Assembly: GCA_015272155.1 (NCBI GenBank)
Contig: JACYME010000024.1
Span: 1-34,632, forward strand
Direction of reading: 5' to 3'
DNA length: 34,632 nt
Source: Leptolyngbyaceae cyanobacterium T60_A2020_046
GTDB taxonomy: Bacteria; Cyanobacteriota; Cyanobacteriia; Phormidesmidales; Phormidesmidaceae
Shown here: one piece after another, positions 24,987 to 33,168 of the stretch
How the letters are laid out: the number at the start of each line of letters is the position of its first letter
How positions within the stretch are numbered: the stretch's first letter is position 1
The notes under the pieces: model-generated
The model's database searches: none
Told to the model about the DNA's origin: nothing
Seen by the model: the letters and a program-made list of their open reading frames with translations, nothing else
Program-made: the position numbers and the translations under genes

Positions 24987-26228
24987 ATGGCAAACTGGCG
25001 CACGGTAGAGGGGGGCGTGACGGCTCCGAAGGGGTTTCGCGCGGCGGGCATCGCAGCGGGCTTGAAGCCCTCCGGCGCGCCAGACTTGGCGTTGATCATG
25101 TCAGAGACGGAGGCGATCGCGGCGGGTGTATATACTCTCAGCCAAGTGCGTGCCGCCTGTGTCGATTATTGTCAGCAGCGCCTAGAAGCCAAAGCCACGG
25201 CCCAAGCAATTTTGGTGAATGCAGGACAAGCCAATGCCTGCACCGGTCCCCAGGGGTGGAAGGACGCGATCGCCAGTGCCGAAGCCGTCGCCCAGGCGCT
25301 CAATCTACCCGTGGAGTCTGTGCTGGTCGCCTCGACGGGGGTCATTGGCCAGCGCATTCGGATGGATGCGCTGCTTGCTGGGGTGCCCTCTTTGGTTGCG
25401 GCACTGTCACCCGAAGGCTCAGCGGATGCGGCTCAGGCCATTGTGACGACGGATCTGAAGCCTAAATCCATCGCGCTGGAAATGAGGTTGGGCGATCGCC
25501 CCGTGCGCATTGGCGGCATTGCCAAGGGCTCGGGCATGATTCACCCCAACATGGCGACCATGCTTGCCTTTATGACCTGCGATGCCACTGTATCATCGCC
25601 GCTGTGGCAGGCCATGCTGCACCGGGCGATCGCTGGCACCTTTAACCAAATCACCGTGGATGGCGACACCAGCACCAACGACTGTGTGCTGGCCTTAGCG
25701 AATGGCGAATCGCGCACCCCGGCGATTACAGAGCCCGGGCCAGAGGCCGACCAATTGGAAGCGATGCTGACAGCGGCGTGCGAATTCCTGGCCAAAGCGA
25801 TCGCCCGCGACGGTGAGGGCGCAACCTGCCTGATTGAAGTAGAAGTCACGGGCGCACCGGACGAGGCCGCCGCCCGCCAGATTGCCCGCACCATCGCCGG
25901 ATCCTCCCTGACAAAGTCCGCCATTTTTGGGCGCGATCCCAACTGGGGCCGCATTGCCGGGGCCGCTGGTCGTGCCGGAATTCCCTTTGACCAAGGTGAT
26001 TTGCGGGTGCAGCTTGGTGATTTTGTGCTGCTTGAGCACGGCCAACCCCTGAGCTTCGATCGTGCCGCTGCGAGCGACTACCTCAAACAGGCCGCCGCTG
26101 GCGACTACCTCAAAACCGACACCGTGCGGATTGTCGTCGGCGTTGGCCATGGCCCCGGCAGCGGCTTGGCCTGGGGCTGCGACCTCAGTTATGACTATGT
26201 GCGCATCAACGCCGAATACACCACCTGA
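24987..26228 (+). CDS. argJ: Bifunctional ornithine acetyltransferase / N-acetylglutamate synthase ArgJ
   Basis: ArgJ moves the acetyl group from N-acetylornithine to glutamate (cyclic arginine pathway); many versions also acetylate glutamate from acetyl-CoA. The 413-aa proenzyme self-cleaves before the Thr of the MATMLAF motif (about residue 194) to give alpha and beta chains. That motif, the upstream GGIAKGSGMIHPN, the beta-chain TVDGDTSTNDC and the C-terminal WGCDLSYDYVRIN are all intact. Near the C-terminus an in-frame 9-residue tandem duplication (AASDYLKQA / AAGDYLKTD, at 26074-26114) inserts one extra turn compared with the single YLK segment I expect in the family. ATG at 24987 gives the standard start (WRTVEGGVTAPKGF). 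Single-gene transcription unit. Confidence 0.96.
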   Translation: MANWRTVEGGVTAPKGFRAAGIAAGLKPSGAPDLALIMSETEAIAAGVYTLSQVRAACVDYCQQRLEAKATAQAILVNAGQANACTGPQGWKDAIASAEAVAQALNLPVESVLVASTGVIGQRIRMDALLAGVPSLVAALSPEGSADAAQAIVTTDLKPKSIALEMRLGDRPVRIGGIAKGSGMIHPNMATMLAFMTCDATVSSPLWQAMLHRAIAGTFNQITVDGDTSTNDCVLALANGESRTPAITEPGPEADQLEAMLTAACEFLAKAIARDGEGATCLIEVEVTGAPDEAAARQIARTIAGSSLTKSAIFGRDPNWGRIAGAAGRAGIPFDQGDLRVQLGDFVLLEHGQPLSFDRAAASDYLKQAAAGDYLKTDTVRIVVGVGHGPGSGLAWGCDLSYDYVRINAEYTT

Positions 26229-26263
26229 TATCAGCACACTGGCGATGACCGGGGCGATGAGGA

Positions 26264-26971
26264 TCACTCTGTCTCAGGATTCAGAACCTCTGAGGTGAGG
26301 GGGGCGAGGCAGGCTGGGCTGTCATTGCGAGCGTTGTTGACGTGGGTGCTGACGGGGTAAGCCTCCATCTCATCAGCCTCGTAGGGGCGTAGCAGCGGCG
26401 TCAGCGCCTCCGGCGCATCCAGGGTGGGGTCGAGCCAGGGGTCGTAGGCGCTGGGGGGCAAAATGACGGGCATCCGATTGTGGATGGGGGCCATCAGCGC
26501 ATTGGGTGTGGTTGTCAAAATGGTGCAAGAGAACCGAGGTTCTGCGATCGCCGGATCACGCCAGCGCTCCCAAAGCCCCGCAAAGGCAAAGGGCTGACGA
26601 TCGCGCAGATGAAGATAAAACGGCTGCTGGGTGCCGCGATCGCCCGTGCGCAGCCATTCATAAAAGCCATCGGCCACAACCAAACATCGCCGTCGCTGGA
26701 AGGCATCGCGAAAAGCGGATTTTTCGGCGACCGTTTCCGCTCGGGCATTGATCAGCCGCGCGCCGATGGCGGCATCCTTGGCCCATCTGGGAATCAGTCC
26801 CCAACGCTTGACATGGTGGACGCGATTGCCAGATCTCTGCGACATCGTCACCACCGACACCGCCTGAGTAGGAGCAATATTGTAGCGAGGGGCCAGGTCA
26901 GGAATGGCGCTGAGTTGAAAGGCCGCCGCGATCGCATCCGGTGATTGCGTTTGAGAAAACCGACCACACAT
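26264..26971 (-). CDS. yedK: SOS response-associated peptidase / abasic-site DNA cross-linking protein (SRAP, YedK/HMCES)
   Basis: SRAP proteins shield abasic sites in single-stranded DNA by forming a thiazolidine link through Cys2. The 235-aa product starts MCGRFSQ, placing the catalytic Cys directly after the initiator Met. It also has YNIAPTQ, WGLIPRWAKD, the NARAET segment, GFYEW and the conserved His in IHNRMP (active-site His). Length is standard. The C-terminal extension past the core is short. The gene is convergent with argJ (35 nt apart); the SRPBCC-protein gene lies upstream on the same strand with a 9-nt gap, so the two may form one transcript. Confidence 0.93.
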   Translation of the reverse strand: MCGRFSQTQSPDAIAAAFQLSAIPDLAPRYNIAPTQAVSVVTMSQRSGNRVHHVKRWGLIPRWAKDAAIGARLINARAETVAEKSAFRDAFQRRRCLVVADGFYEWLRTGDRGTQQPFYLHLRDRQPFAFAGLWERWRDPAIAEPRFSCTILTTTPNALMAPIHNRMPVILPPSAYDPWLDPTLDAPEALTPLLRPYEADEMEAYPVSTHVNNARNDSPACLAPLTSEVLNPETE

Positions 26972-26980
26972 CCCTGCCCC

Positions 26981-27529
26981 TTACCCCGCGCGGCGTTCTA
27001 TCTCGGTGCGGAGGTCGGCCATCGTCTCCACCAGCCCCGTTTCAAACACCTCATAAAAGTAGCTTTGCAGCGGCCCCAAATTGGCCTGGGCCACAATGTG
27101 CTGCACCAGCAGCGTACGCGCCCCCCGTTCGTGGGTGACATGGGCCAGCCGCCATGCTCCCTCCATCGACTCTAACGAGCCTTCGACCATGCGATAGTCG
27201 ATGCGCTCAGGATAGCGTTCCACATTTTCCGTCACGAGGCGGACTTTGATCGGCATCCAGCCCATTTTGCGGCGATCCTTACGCTCGACGATGACGCGAT
27301 TGTGCTGGCGCGATCGCACCCGACAGGCCGCCACCGATGGCAAAAACTGTGGAAATCCCTCATAATCCGTCAAAACTGACCACACCACCTCGGGCGTTGC
27401 CTCCACCAAGCTCCACACTCGATACTCGCCCAACTGCCCCGTACGGAGAATCTCACCCCGCTGAAGCTGGGCCTGCTGGGGAGCGTTGAGATCAAGGGTC
27501 AGTTCCTCAAAAGAAAGCGCAGACGGCAT
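26981..27529 (-). CDS. SRPBCC/START-like (cyclase/dehydrase-type) protein
   Basis: The 182-aa protein starts at ATG 27529; the upstream frame to 27586 has a low-complexity leader and seems unlikely. It reads as a SRPBCC fold: a beta-strand after an N-terminal linker, VEATPEVVWSVLTDYEGFPQFLPSV (the helix pair typical of polyketide-cyclase/START proteins), then alternating strands and a long C-terminal helix (about residues 150-178). Such proteins bind hydrophobic ligands, and the cyanobacterial group has no fixed function. It is 9 nt upstream of yedK on the same strand and divergent from the PNPOx-fold gene, 62 bp away. Confidence 0.8.
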   Translation of the reverse strand: MPSALSFEELTLDLNAPQQAQLQRGEILRTGQLGEYRVWSLVEATPEVVWSVLTDYEGFPQFLPSVAACRVRSRQHNRVIVERKDRRKMGWMPIKVRLVTENVERYPERIDYRMVEGSLESMEGAWRLAHVTHERGARTLLVQHIVAQANLGPLQSYFYEVFETGLVETMADLRTEIERRAG

Positions 27530-27591
27530 GGGAGTTCTGTGAATTACACTGCTACTGTCACTGTAGCGAACACCGTAACAAATCATTACGC

Positions 27592-28080
27592 ATGGCTGAT
27601 TTTTCTGAAATCGAACGGGCCTATCGGCAATTTCCTGACCGGGTCAAAAGCCTAATGCTGAGCACGGTTAACCCAGACGGCTTTCCCCACGCCAGCTATG
27701 CGCCCTTTGTCATGGGTCGCGATCGCGAGTTCTACATCTTTGTCAGTGGGTTGTCTACCCACACCGAAAACCTCAAAACCACGCCCCGCGCCGGCATTCT
27801 CCTCATTCAAGACGAAGGGGAAACAAACCAGATTTTTGCACGCCAGCGGCTCATGTATGACTGCGAAACCACCTGGGTCGAGCGCCACGACCCCAACTGG
27901 ACCGGCATTGCTGACTGGTTTGAACAACGCTTTGGCAGTATCATTACCATGCTGCGCCAATTGCCAGACTTCCAAATTTTTCGACTGAAGCCCGTGCAAG
28001 GGCGGTTTGTGCTGGGGTTTGGTGCCGCCTACGAGGTCGATCGCAGCAATTTAGAACGGCTGATCCCCACCGAAAATTGA
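27592..28080 (+). CDS. Pyridoxamine 5'-phosphate oxidase-fold protein (HugZ-like)
   Basis: The 162-aa product fits the split-barrel FMN-binding fold: RVKSLMLSTVNPDGFPHASYAPFV, then FYIFVSGLSTHTENL, PRAGILLIQDE and QRLMYDCE. The C-terminal half contains FQIFRLKPVQGRFVLGFGAAYEVD, the helix-strand end seen in HugZ-type haem-degrading or haem-binding members. The family mixes flavin enzymes and haem oxygenases, so I do not assign an activity. ATG at 27592 follows a short divergent region with the SRPBCC gene. Two stem-loops sit downstream. Confidence 0.82.
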   Translation: MADFSEIERAYRQFPDRVKSLMLSTVNPDGFPHASYAPFVMGRDREFYIFVSGLSTHTENLKTTPRAGILLIQDEGETNQIFARQRLMYDCETTWVERHDPNWTGIADWFEQRFGSIITMLRQLPDFQIFRLKPVQGRFVLGFGAAYEVDRSNLERLIPTEN

Positions 28081-28125
28081 TGAGAAACACCGCTTAACCA
28101 CCCTGCGTGAGGGAAGGTTGAAGAA

Positions 28126-28162
28126 AGCTGCCGATGGCTTCCTCGTCAGCCATTCGGCAGCT
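28126..28162. terminator. Long stem-loop after the PNPOx-fold gene
   Basis: AGCTGCCGATGGCT pairs with AGCCATTCGGCAGCT around an 8-nt loop, with one bulged T. It begins 46 nt past the stop codon. No T-run follows; it may terminate or stabilise the transcript. Confidence 0.5.
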
Positions 28163-28166
28163 CGTT

Positions 28167-28187
28167 CTCCCCCTCAAAACGGGGGAG
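28167..28187. terminator. Second stem-loop, CTCCCCC/GGGGGAG
   Basis: Perfect 7-bp arms around a 7-nt loop TCAAAAC, 4 nt after the previous stem-loop. Together they form a double hairpin block before the PAS-GGDEF gene. Confidence 0.5.
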
Positions 28188-28238
28188 TCTAGGCGCGATA
28201 AGTAGAGGATCTTTGCAGCGTCATACTAATCCTGATTG

Positions 28239-31200
28239 ATGAGATTGACCTTGAGCATGCTGGAAAGTATTCGCGATTGCGTTAGAAAGACAGCAAACAG
28301 GACAGTTGCGCAACTCTTGATCAGCCTGGGTGCGTTGCAACGTGCCACCCGCATCGTTTGGCAAGGCTCATGCCGAGGTTCTCAATCGTCGAGTGCCAAA
28401 CACCACGCGAGTTCTGTGAGTTGTTTGCCCATGCTGCCGCCCGAACAGCCTGAGGTTCTCTTGAATCAACCCCGACCTCCTGATCCTCGTCGGCAAATGC
28501 TGGAGGAGCATTGCGATCAGTCGGCCATGCAAAGCCTGTTTCACATGGCCCTTGACGCCATGCTGATTGCTGATGATGAGGGTCGTTATCTAGACGCGAA
28601 CCCAGCGGCCTGTCGATTGTTGGGGTTGCCCAAGGCGGAGATTATTGGCCGCACGATCGCGGATTTTTGTCTGCCCGAGATGGCCTTTGAGGCGGTGTGG
28701 CAGACATTTCTCCAGCAAGGAGAAGTGCAGGGGGAATTTTCCCTCCTGTGTGCCGATGGCCAACAACGCGACGTGGAGTTTTCGGCAACCGCCAATTTTT
28801 TGGCCCACCGTCACCTGTCGATTTTGCGGGATGTTAGCGATCGCAAGCGGGCCGAAGCCGAACTCCAGCGCCTCAATCAAGACCTGGAAAATCGGGTGGC
28901 GGCGCGCACCCATGAGCTTGCCCAGGCCCAAGCTTGTCTGGTGGCCCAGCAACAGCGCCTCGACAGCATTCTCAGCTCGCTCAATGCGGTGGTGTGGTCG
29001 GTGAATCCCGTCACTCTGGAGGTAATTTACCTCAACCCAGCGGTCGAAACGCTGTACGGGTATTCCGTGGATGCTTTTCTGGCGGATTCTGGGCTCTGGC
29101 TGACCCGCGTTCATCCTGACGATCAGCCCCGGTGGATAGCGGTATGGTCGCAAATTGTTGACTTGCGCCAGGTTAGTACCGAATACCGCATCCTGCGACG
29201 CGACGGCGAAATGCGGTGGGTGCGCGATCTCGCCAGCATCGTGACCGACGAGGGGGGCAATCCCCTGCGCATCGATGGGATCACCACCGATATCACAGAC
29301 ACCAAGCGGTACGAGCAAGCCTTGCAGTTGAGTGAAGCGTATAGCCGAGCCGTGTTTCACCAGGCGGCGATCGGCATCAACCAGGCTGATTTGGAAGGGC
29401 GCTTCATTCAGGTCAACGCGGCCTTTTGTCGCATGTTGGGCTATTCCGAGGCGGAACTGCTGAACAAGCGGTTTCAGGAGGTGACGCATCCCGACGATGT
29501 GGCCGAAACCGACGATGAGATGGTGCGGCTCTATCGGGGCGAAATTGACTCCATTAACCTTGAAAAACGCTATGTCCGTAAAGATGGCACCATTGTTTGG
29601 GGCAACACCACGCTGTCGATTTTGCGCGATCGCACGGGGCAACCCATTTCAAACATTGCTGTGGTGCAGGATATCAGCGATCGCAAAGCCACCGAGATGG
29701 CCTTGCAACAAAGCGAGCGCCGCCACCGAGCCTTGGTCAACGCCCTGCCGGATCTGATTTTTTGCATTGATCGCCAGGGCACCTATCTCAACTGCCACGT
29801 CGCCGACTCCACCCTGCTGTACCTGGCACCGGAGGATTTTCTGGGCAAAACGATGCGACAAGTTTTTCCGCCAGAGTGGGCCGAGCCCTTTATGGCCCGC
29901 CTTGATACTGCCCTCGCGACCCAAACCCTACAACAGTTTGAGTACACGCTAGCGGTTCAAGGGGTCGATCGCAACTTTGAAGGGCGCATGGTGCCCTGCG
30001 AAACGGATCAGGTCATCCTCATCGTGCGGGATATTAGTGATCGCAAACGGGCTGAGCAAGCCCTGGTCGAAGAACGTAGCCTGTTCATCGACGGTCCCAC
30101 CATTGTGTTTAAGTGGGCGGTGGCCCCAGGTTGGCCCATCGATTATGTGTCGCCCAACGTCCAGGCTCAACTCGGGTACGAGCCGGAGGTTTTCCTATCC
30201 CGTCAGCTCACTTATCTCGATATCCTGCACCCGGAGGATCGCGATCGCGTTCGCCAAGAGGTCAACCAGCATGTTGCAGCGCGCGATCGCTACTTTTCCC
30301 AGGAATATCGCCTGCGCCATGCCAACGGGGACTATCGCTGGTTCTATGACTTCACCCGCGTGTTGTACGACCGCCAGGGCAAGGTGGTGCAATTCCTCGG
30401 CTACGTGCAAGACATTAGCGATCGCAAAGCCGCCGAACTCGCCCTACAACAGAGCGAAGCCACCAAACGGGCCATGCTCGAAGCGATTCCTGACCTGCTC
30501 TTGCGCATCAACCGCGATGGCATTCGCCTCGAATTTATTTCTGGTGGCGAGGTGAGCCTCTGCCCCGGGATCCGGCCTGGCGATCGCCAATCTATCTACG
30601 ACACACTGCCCAAACCCCTGGCCGACCAGCGCATGCACTTCATTCGCCAAGCCCTGGCTACGGGCGATCTCCAGCGCTACGAACACACCATTGAGGTAAA
30701 CGGCACCCTACGCCACGAAGAAACCCGCATCGTGCCCCTCACTGCGGAGGAGGTCTTGGTGATGGTGCGCGACGTGACCGATCGCGTCACCGCTGAAGCC
30801 GCCCTGCGCGAAAGCGAAGCCCGCTGGCAGTTTGCCCTCAGCGGTTCCGGTGATGGCGTGTGGGATTGGAACCTCGAAACCAATCATATGTTTCTTTCGG
30901 CTCAGTGGAAGACCCTGCTGGGCTATGGCGAGCACGAGGTCGGCGACACCTTTGAAGCTTGGCAAAGCGTCATTCACCCAGACGATAAAGCCCAGTGCAT
31001 CGGAGATTTAGACCGTCACCTTCGCGGCGAAACCCAGATTTATCAAAACGAACACCGACTGCGCTGCAAAGACGGATCCTATAAATGGGTGCTCGATCGC
31101 GGCAAAGTGTTGCAGCGTGGGCCAGCGGGCGAACCGCTGCGCATGATTGGCACCCACACCGATGTCACCGAGCGCAAACAGCTTGAGCTGGATCTCAAAA

Positions 31201-32267
31201 CCTTGGCCGAGCAGCTTCAGCAGGCCCAGCGTGTCGCCCAATTGGGCAACTGGTGGTTTGACCTCAAAACCCAAACGCTGCACTGGTCAGAGGGGCTGTT
31301 TCGGCTTTTTGGCATGTCCCCCGACCAACCCCCCATCCTGCTGGAGGATCATCCCGAGCGGGTGCATCCCGAAGACTACGATCGCTGGACAACCTATATC
31401 TACGGTAATGAAACGGGCGAAGCCTATCGCGAGCTTGACTTTCGCATCATTCGTATGGATGGGGCGGTGCGCTATGTCAACGCCCGAACCCATGTAGAGC
31501 GCGATCGCACTCAACCCGAAGGCGAAGGGAAAATTGTGCGCATTGCGGGCACCTTCACAGACATCACAGAGCGTAAGCTCGTGGAAGAGCGCCAGGCGGA
31601 GCTATACGAAAAGCTGCAATCTGCCAATGCGGAGCTCTATCACCTGGCGATTGTGGATGGCCTGACTCAAATTGCCAATCGGCGCTATTTTGATCAGATG
31701 CTTACCCAAGAGTGGGCACGGGCAAAGCGCGATCGCACGCCCCTAGCGTTGATTCTGTGCGACATCGATTTCTTTAAGCCCTACAACGATCACTACGGCC
31801 ACCCAGCGGGCGATCGCTGCCTTCAGGCCGTTGCCCACGCCCTGCAACAGGTGGTTGGGCGTCCGGGGGATTTGGTGGCGCGCTATGGTGGCGAGGAATT
31901 TGCAGTGCTGTTGCCCAATACCGACGAGGCGGGGGCTATCCAGATCGCAGAATGCATTCAATCCGCGATCGCGGCCCTTGCCCTGCCCCACGGGTTTTCA
32001 GAGGTAAACACCTCCCTCACCCTCAGCTTGGGCATTGCCTGCAACAACCCCCACCAGCCCGCACGCACCTCGAATGAGCTGGTGCAATGGGCCGATGCAG
32101 GACTCTACCAAGCCAAGGCCCAGGGCCGCGATCGCTACTGTGTGGGAACTGCCAACCCGCTGCACTCGCGATCGCACACCCCCCGCCACACGAACGGCAC
32201 ACCGATCAACGCTGAATCTGAGCCCGATCCCCCATCTCGTCCTAACCTTCACAACAGGTTGCTGTAG
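28239..32267 (+). CDS. Multi-PAS diguanylate cyclase (eight PAS/PAC units and GGDEF)
   Basis: Large sensor that makes cyclic di-GMP from two GTP. It is 1342 aa from ATG 28239. After about 95 atypical N-terminal residues come eight PAS/PAC units at about 95-200, 238-357, 365-484, 492-603, 612-730, 738-850, 858-980 and 998-1113. They are joined by signature linkers of the DISDRK or DITERK type, with coiled-coil segments between the first and second and before the end. The GGDEF domain (about 1130-1305) has DIDFFKPYNDHYGHPAGD and GGEEF (about 1218-1222), so it is predicted active. RPGD five residues before GGEEF is an intact inhibitory I-site. There is no EAL domain and no membrane helix, so it is cytoplasmic with unknown input ligands. 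The start is uncertain: TTG 28236, ATG 28257 and ATG 28431 are also in frame, and the last lies closest to the first PAS unit. Confidence 0.9.
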   Translation: MRLTLSMLESIRDCVRKTANRTVAQLLISLGALQRATRIVWQGSCRGSQSSSAKHHASSVSCLPMLPPEQPEVLLNQPRPPDPRRQMLEEHCDQSAMQSLFHMALDAMLIADDEGRYLDANPAACRLLGLPKAEIIGRTIADFCLPEMAFEAVWQTFLQQGEVQGEFSLLCADGQQRDVEFSATANFLAHRHLSILRDVSDRKRAEAELQRLNQDLENRVAARTHELAQAQACLVAQQQRLDSILSSLNAVVWSVNPVTLEVIYLNPAVETLYGYSVDAFLADSGLWLTRVHPDDQPRWIAVWSQIVDLRQVSTEYRILRRDGEMRWVRDLASIVTDEGGNPLRIDGITTDITDTKRYEQALQLSEAYSRAVFHQAAIGINQADLEGRFIQVNAAFCRMLGYSEAELLNKRFQEVTHPDDVAETDDEMVRLYRGEIDSINLEKRYVRKDGTIVWGNTTLSILRDRTGQPISNIAVVQDISDRKATEMALQQSERRHRALVNALPDLIFCIDRQGTYLNCHVADSTLLYLAPEDFLGKTMRQVFPPEWAEPFMARLDTALATQTLQQFEYTLAVQGVDRNFEGRMVPCETDQVILIVRDISDRKRAEQALVEERSLFIDGPTIVFKWAVAPGWPIDYVSPNVQAQLGYEPEVFLSRQLTYLDILHPEDRDRVRQEVNQHVAARDRYFSQEYRLRHANGDYRWFYDFTRVLYDRQGKVVQFLGYVQDISDRKAAELALQQSEATKRAMLEAIPDLLLRINRDGIRLEFISGGEVSLCPGIRPGDRQSIYDTLPKPLADQRMHFIRQALATGDLQRYEHTIEVNGTLRHEETRIVPLTAEEVLVMVRDVTDRVTAEAALRESEARWQFALSGSGDGVWDWNLETNHMFLSAQWKTLLGYGEHEVGDTFEAWQSVIHPDDKAQCIGDLDRHLRGETQIYQNEHRLRCKDGSYKWVLDRGKVLQRGPAGEPLRMIGTHTDVTERKQLELDLKTLAEQLQQAQRVAQLGNWWFDLKTQTLHWSEGLFRLFGMSPDQPPILLEDHPERVHPEDYDRWTTYIYGNETGEAYRELDFRIIRMDGAVRYVNARTHVERDRTQPEGEGKIVRIAGTFTDITERKLVEERQAELYEKLQSANAELYHLAIVDGLTQIANRRYFDQMLTQEWARAKRDRTPLALILCDIDFFKPYNDHYGHPAGDRCLQAVAHALQQVVGRPGDLVARYGGEEFAVLLPNTDEAGAIQIAECIQSAIAALALPHGFSEVNTSLTLSLGIACNNPHQPARTSNELVQWADAGLYQAKAQGRDRYCVGTANPLHSRSHTPRHTNGTPINAESEPDPPSRPNLHNRLL

Positions 32268-32320
32268 CAAACCCGCGCGTATCTCCACGCTCTACCCGGA
32301 GACGGATCCCGTTGTTCCCT

Positions 32321-32326
32321 TAGAAT
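32321..32326 (+). promoter_or_regulatory. TAGAAT, possible psb28 -10 element
   Basis: TAGAAT lies 43 nt before the psb28 ATG; I see no good -35. Confidence 0.35.
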
Positions 32327-32356
32327 GAGACAATAAAAGTTTACAGTCAAAAAACT

Positions 32357-32362
32357 AAGGAA
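32357..32362 (+). promoter_or_regulatory. AAGGAA ribosome binding site of psb28
   Basis: AAGGAA with a 7-nt spacing to the ATG at 32370, one of the clearest ribosome sites in the window, fitting an actively expressed photosystem gene. Confidence 0.65.
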
Positions 32363-32369
32363 CATCTCG

Positions 32370-32705
32370 ATGGCTCATATTGAATTTGCCCGTGGCGTCG
32401 TGGAAGAAGTCATTCCTGACGTGCGCCTTACCCGCTCCCCAGACGGTACCAACGGCACCGCTACCTTTTACTTTGAGTATCCCAAGGCGCTGATGCCCGA
32501 AACTGGGGTTGAAGTCACCGGCATGTACCTAGTGGATGACGAGGGCGAGTTGGTGACCCGCGAGGTGAATGGCAAGTTCATCAATGGTGAGCCCGCAGGA
32601 ATTGAAGCAACTTACATCATTAAAAGCGTGCAAGAGTGGGATCGCTTTATGCGATTTATGACACGCTATGCCGAGCAAAATGGCTTAGGCTTTACGAAAA
32701 GCTAG
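32370..32705 (+). CDS. psb28: Photosystem II assembly protein Psb28
   Basis: Psb28 is a small cytoplasmic-side protein that binds the CP47-containing intermediate (RC47) during photosystem II assembly and repair and then leaves the mature complex. The 111-aa product has the family's landmarks: [18 protein letters not shown] at the start, [35 protein letters not shown] and the C-terminal helix with [17 protein letters not shown]. Length is standard. It is a stand-alone gene, typical for cyanobacterial photosystem assembly factors. Its presence is one of the strongest signs that the host is photosynthetic. Confidence 0.96.
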   Translation: MAHIEFARGVVEEVIPDVRLTRSPDGTNGTATFYFEYPKALMPETGVEVTGMYLVDDEGELVTREVNGKFINGEPAGIEATYIIKSVQEWDRFMRFMTRYAEQNGLGFTKS

Positions 32706-32752
32706 AGACTGTCATCAATTCAAGCCAAAGTCCCTATCCCGCCTGGGCTACA

Positions 32753-32775
32753 GTCCCTCGCACGGTTGCGAGGAC
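32753..32775. other. Stem-loop with CGGT loop in possible RNA region
   Basis: CCTCGCA pairs with TGCGAGG around the tetraloop CGGT, extended by two more base pairs past a bulged C. It is the first of three hairpins between psb28 and the cupin gene. Confidence 0.5.
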
Positions 32776-32850
32776 GGGCTCACCAACCGACGCCTGACAC
32801 GGGTTTTAGCGTGGGTGAATGGCGGGCCTGAAGGATGGTCGTCCACGACG

Positions 32851-32883
32851 AAACCCAACAGAGCCCCGGTTACTGTTGGGTTT
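32851..32883. terminator. Strong hairpin, terminator of the psb28 transcript
   Basis: AAACCCAACAG pairs perfectly with CTGTTGGGTTT (11 bp) around an 11-nt loop. It lies 146 nt after psb28, and a TTTTG follows on the plus strand. The A/T ends make it usable in both directions. Confidence 0.65.
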
Positions 32884-32992
32884 TGTGCTGTTTGGCCCCG
32901 CCGGGTCTGTTAGCGATTGCCGTTGGGGCATGGCAATGACACAAAAATTGTCCCAAAAGTATTGTTCTGGACGGGGCAATGTCCCGAAAAAA

Positions 32993-33024
32993 TCCCCTTC
33001 ACCGCGTTACATCGATGAAGGGGA
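32993..33024. terminator. Stem-loop upstream of the cupin gene 3' end
   Basis: TCCCCTTCA and TGAAGGGGA (9 bp, perfect) around a 14-nt loop. It could terminate the cupin gene, whose stop lies 145 nt away on the minus strand. There is no T-run. Confidence 0.4.
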
Positions 33025-33168
33025 AGAGACGTTTTCAGGAGAAAACACATGCGTTGAGCTGGGTTCACTTTCGATTTGCGAATGGATACCCGCAGAACAC
33101 TCAGACAGGTGCCATTGCCCTGAGGGGCGAAGTCTGTCGGGGTGTGCTGTGGTCAGTGCGATCGCGGG

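Larger units (their letters stand above)
32706..33168. other. 463-nt structured intergenic region after psb28
   Basis: It holds three clear stem-loops (32753-32775, 32851-32883 and 32993-33024) but no gene I would accept. The plus-strand frame at 32819-33217 runs through the hairpins and into the antisense of the cupin gene, and is rejected. The first part may be a small RNA, a riboregulator or an extended 3' end of psb28; no known class could be assigned. Confidence 0.6.

Noticed and set aside
24866-25465. 199-aa plus-strand frame overlapping argJ
   Set aside because: Gly/Arg-rich shadow in another frame; argJ is unambiguous.
28590-29642. 350-aa minus-strand frame within the PAS region
   Set aside because: Antisense shadow of the PAS-GGDEF gene with no recognisable domain.
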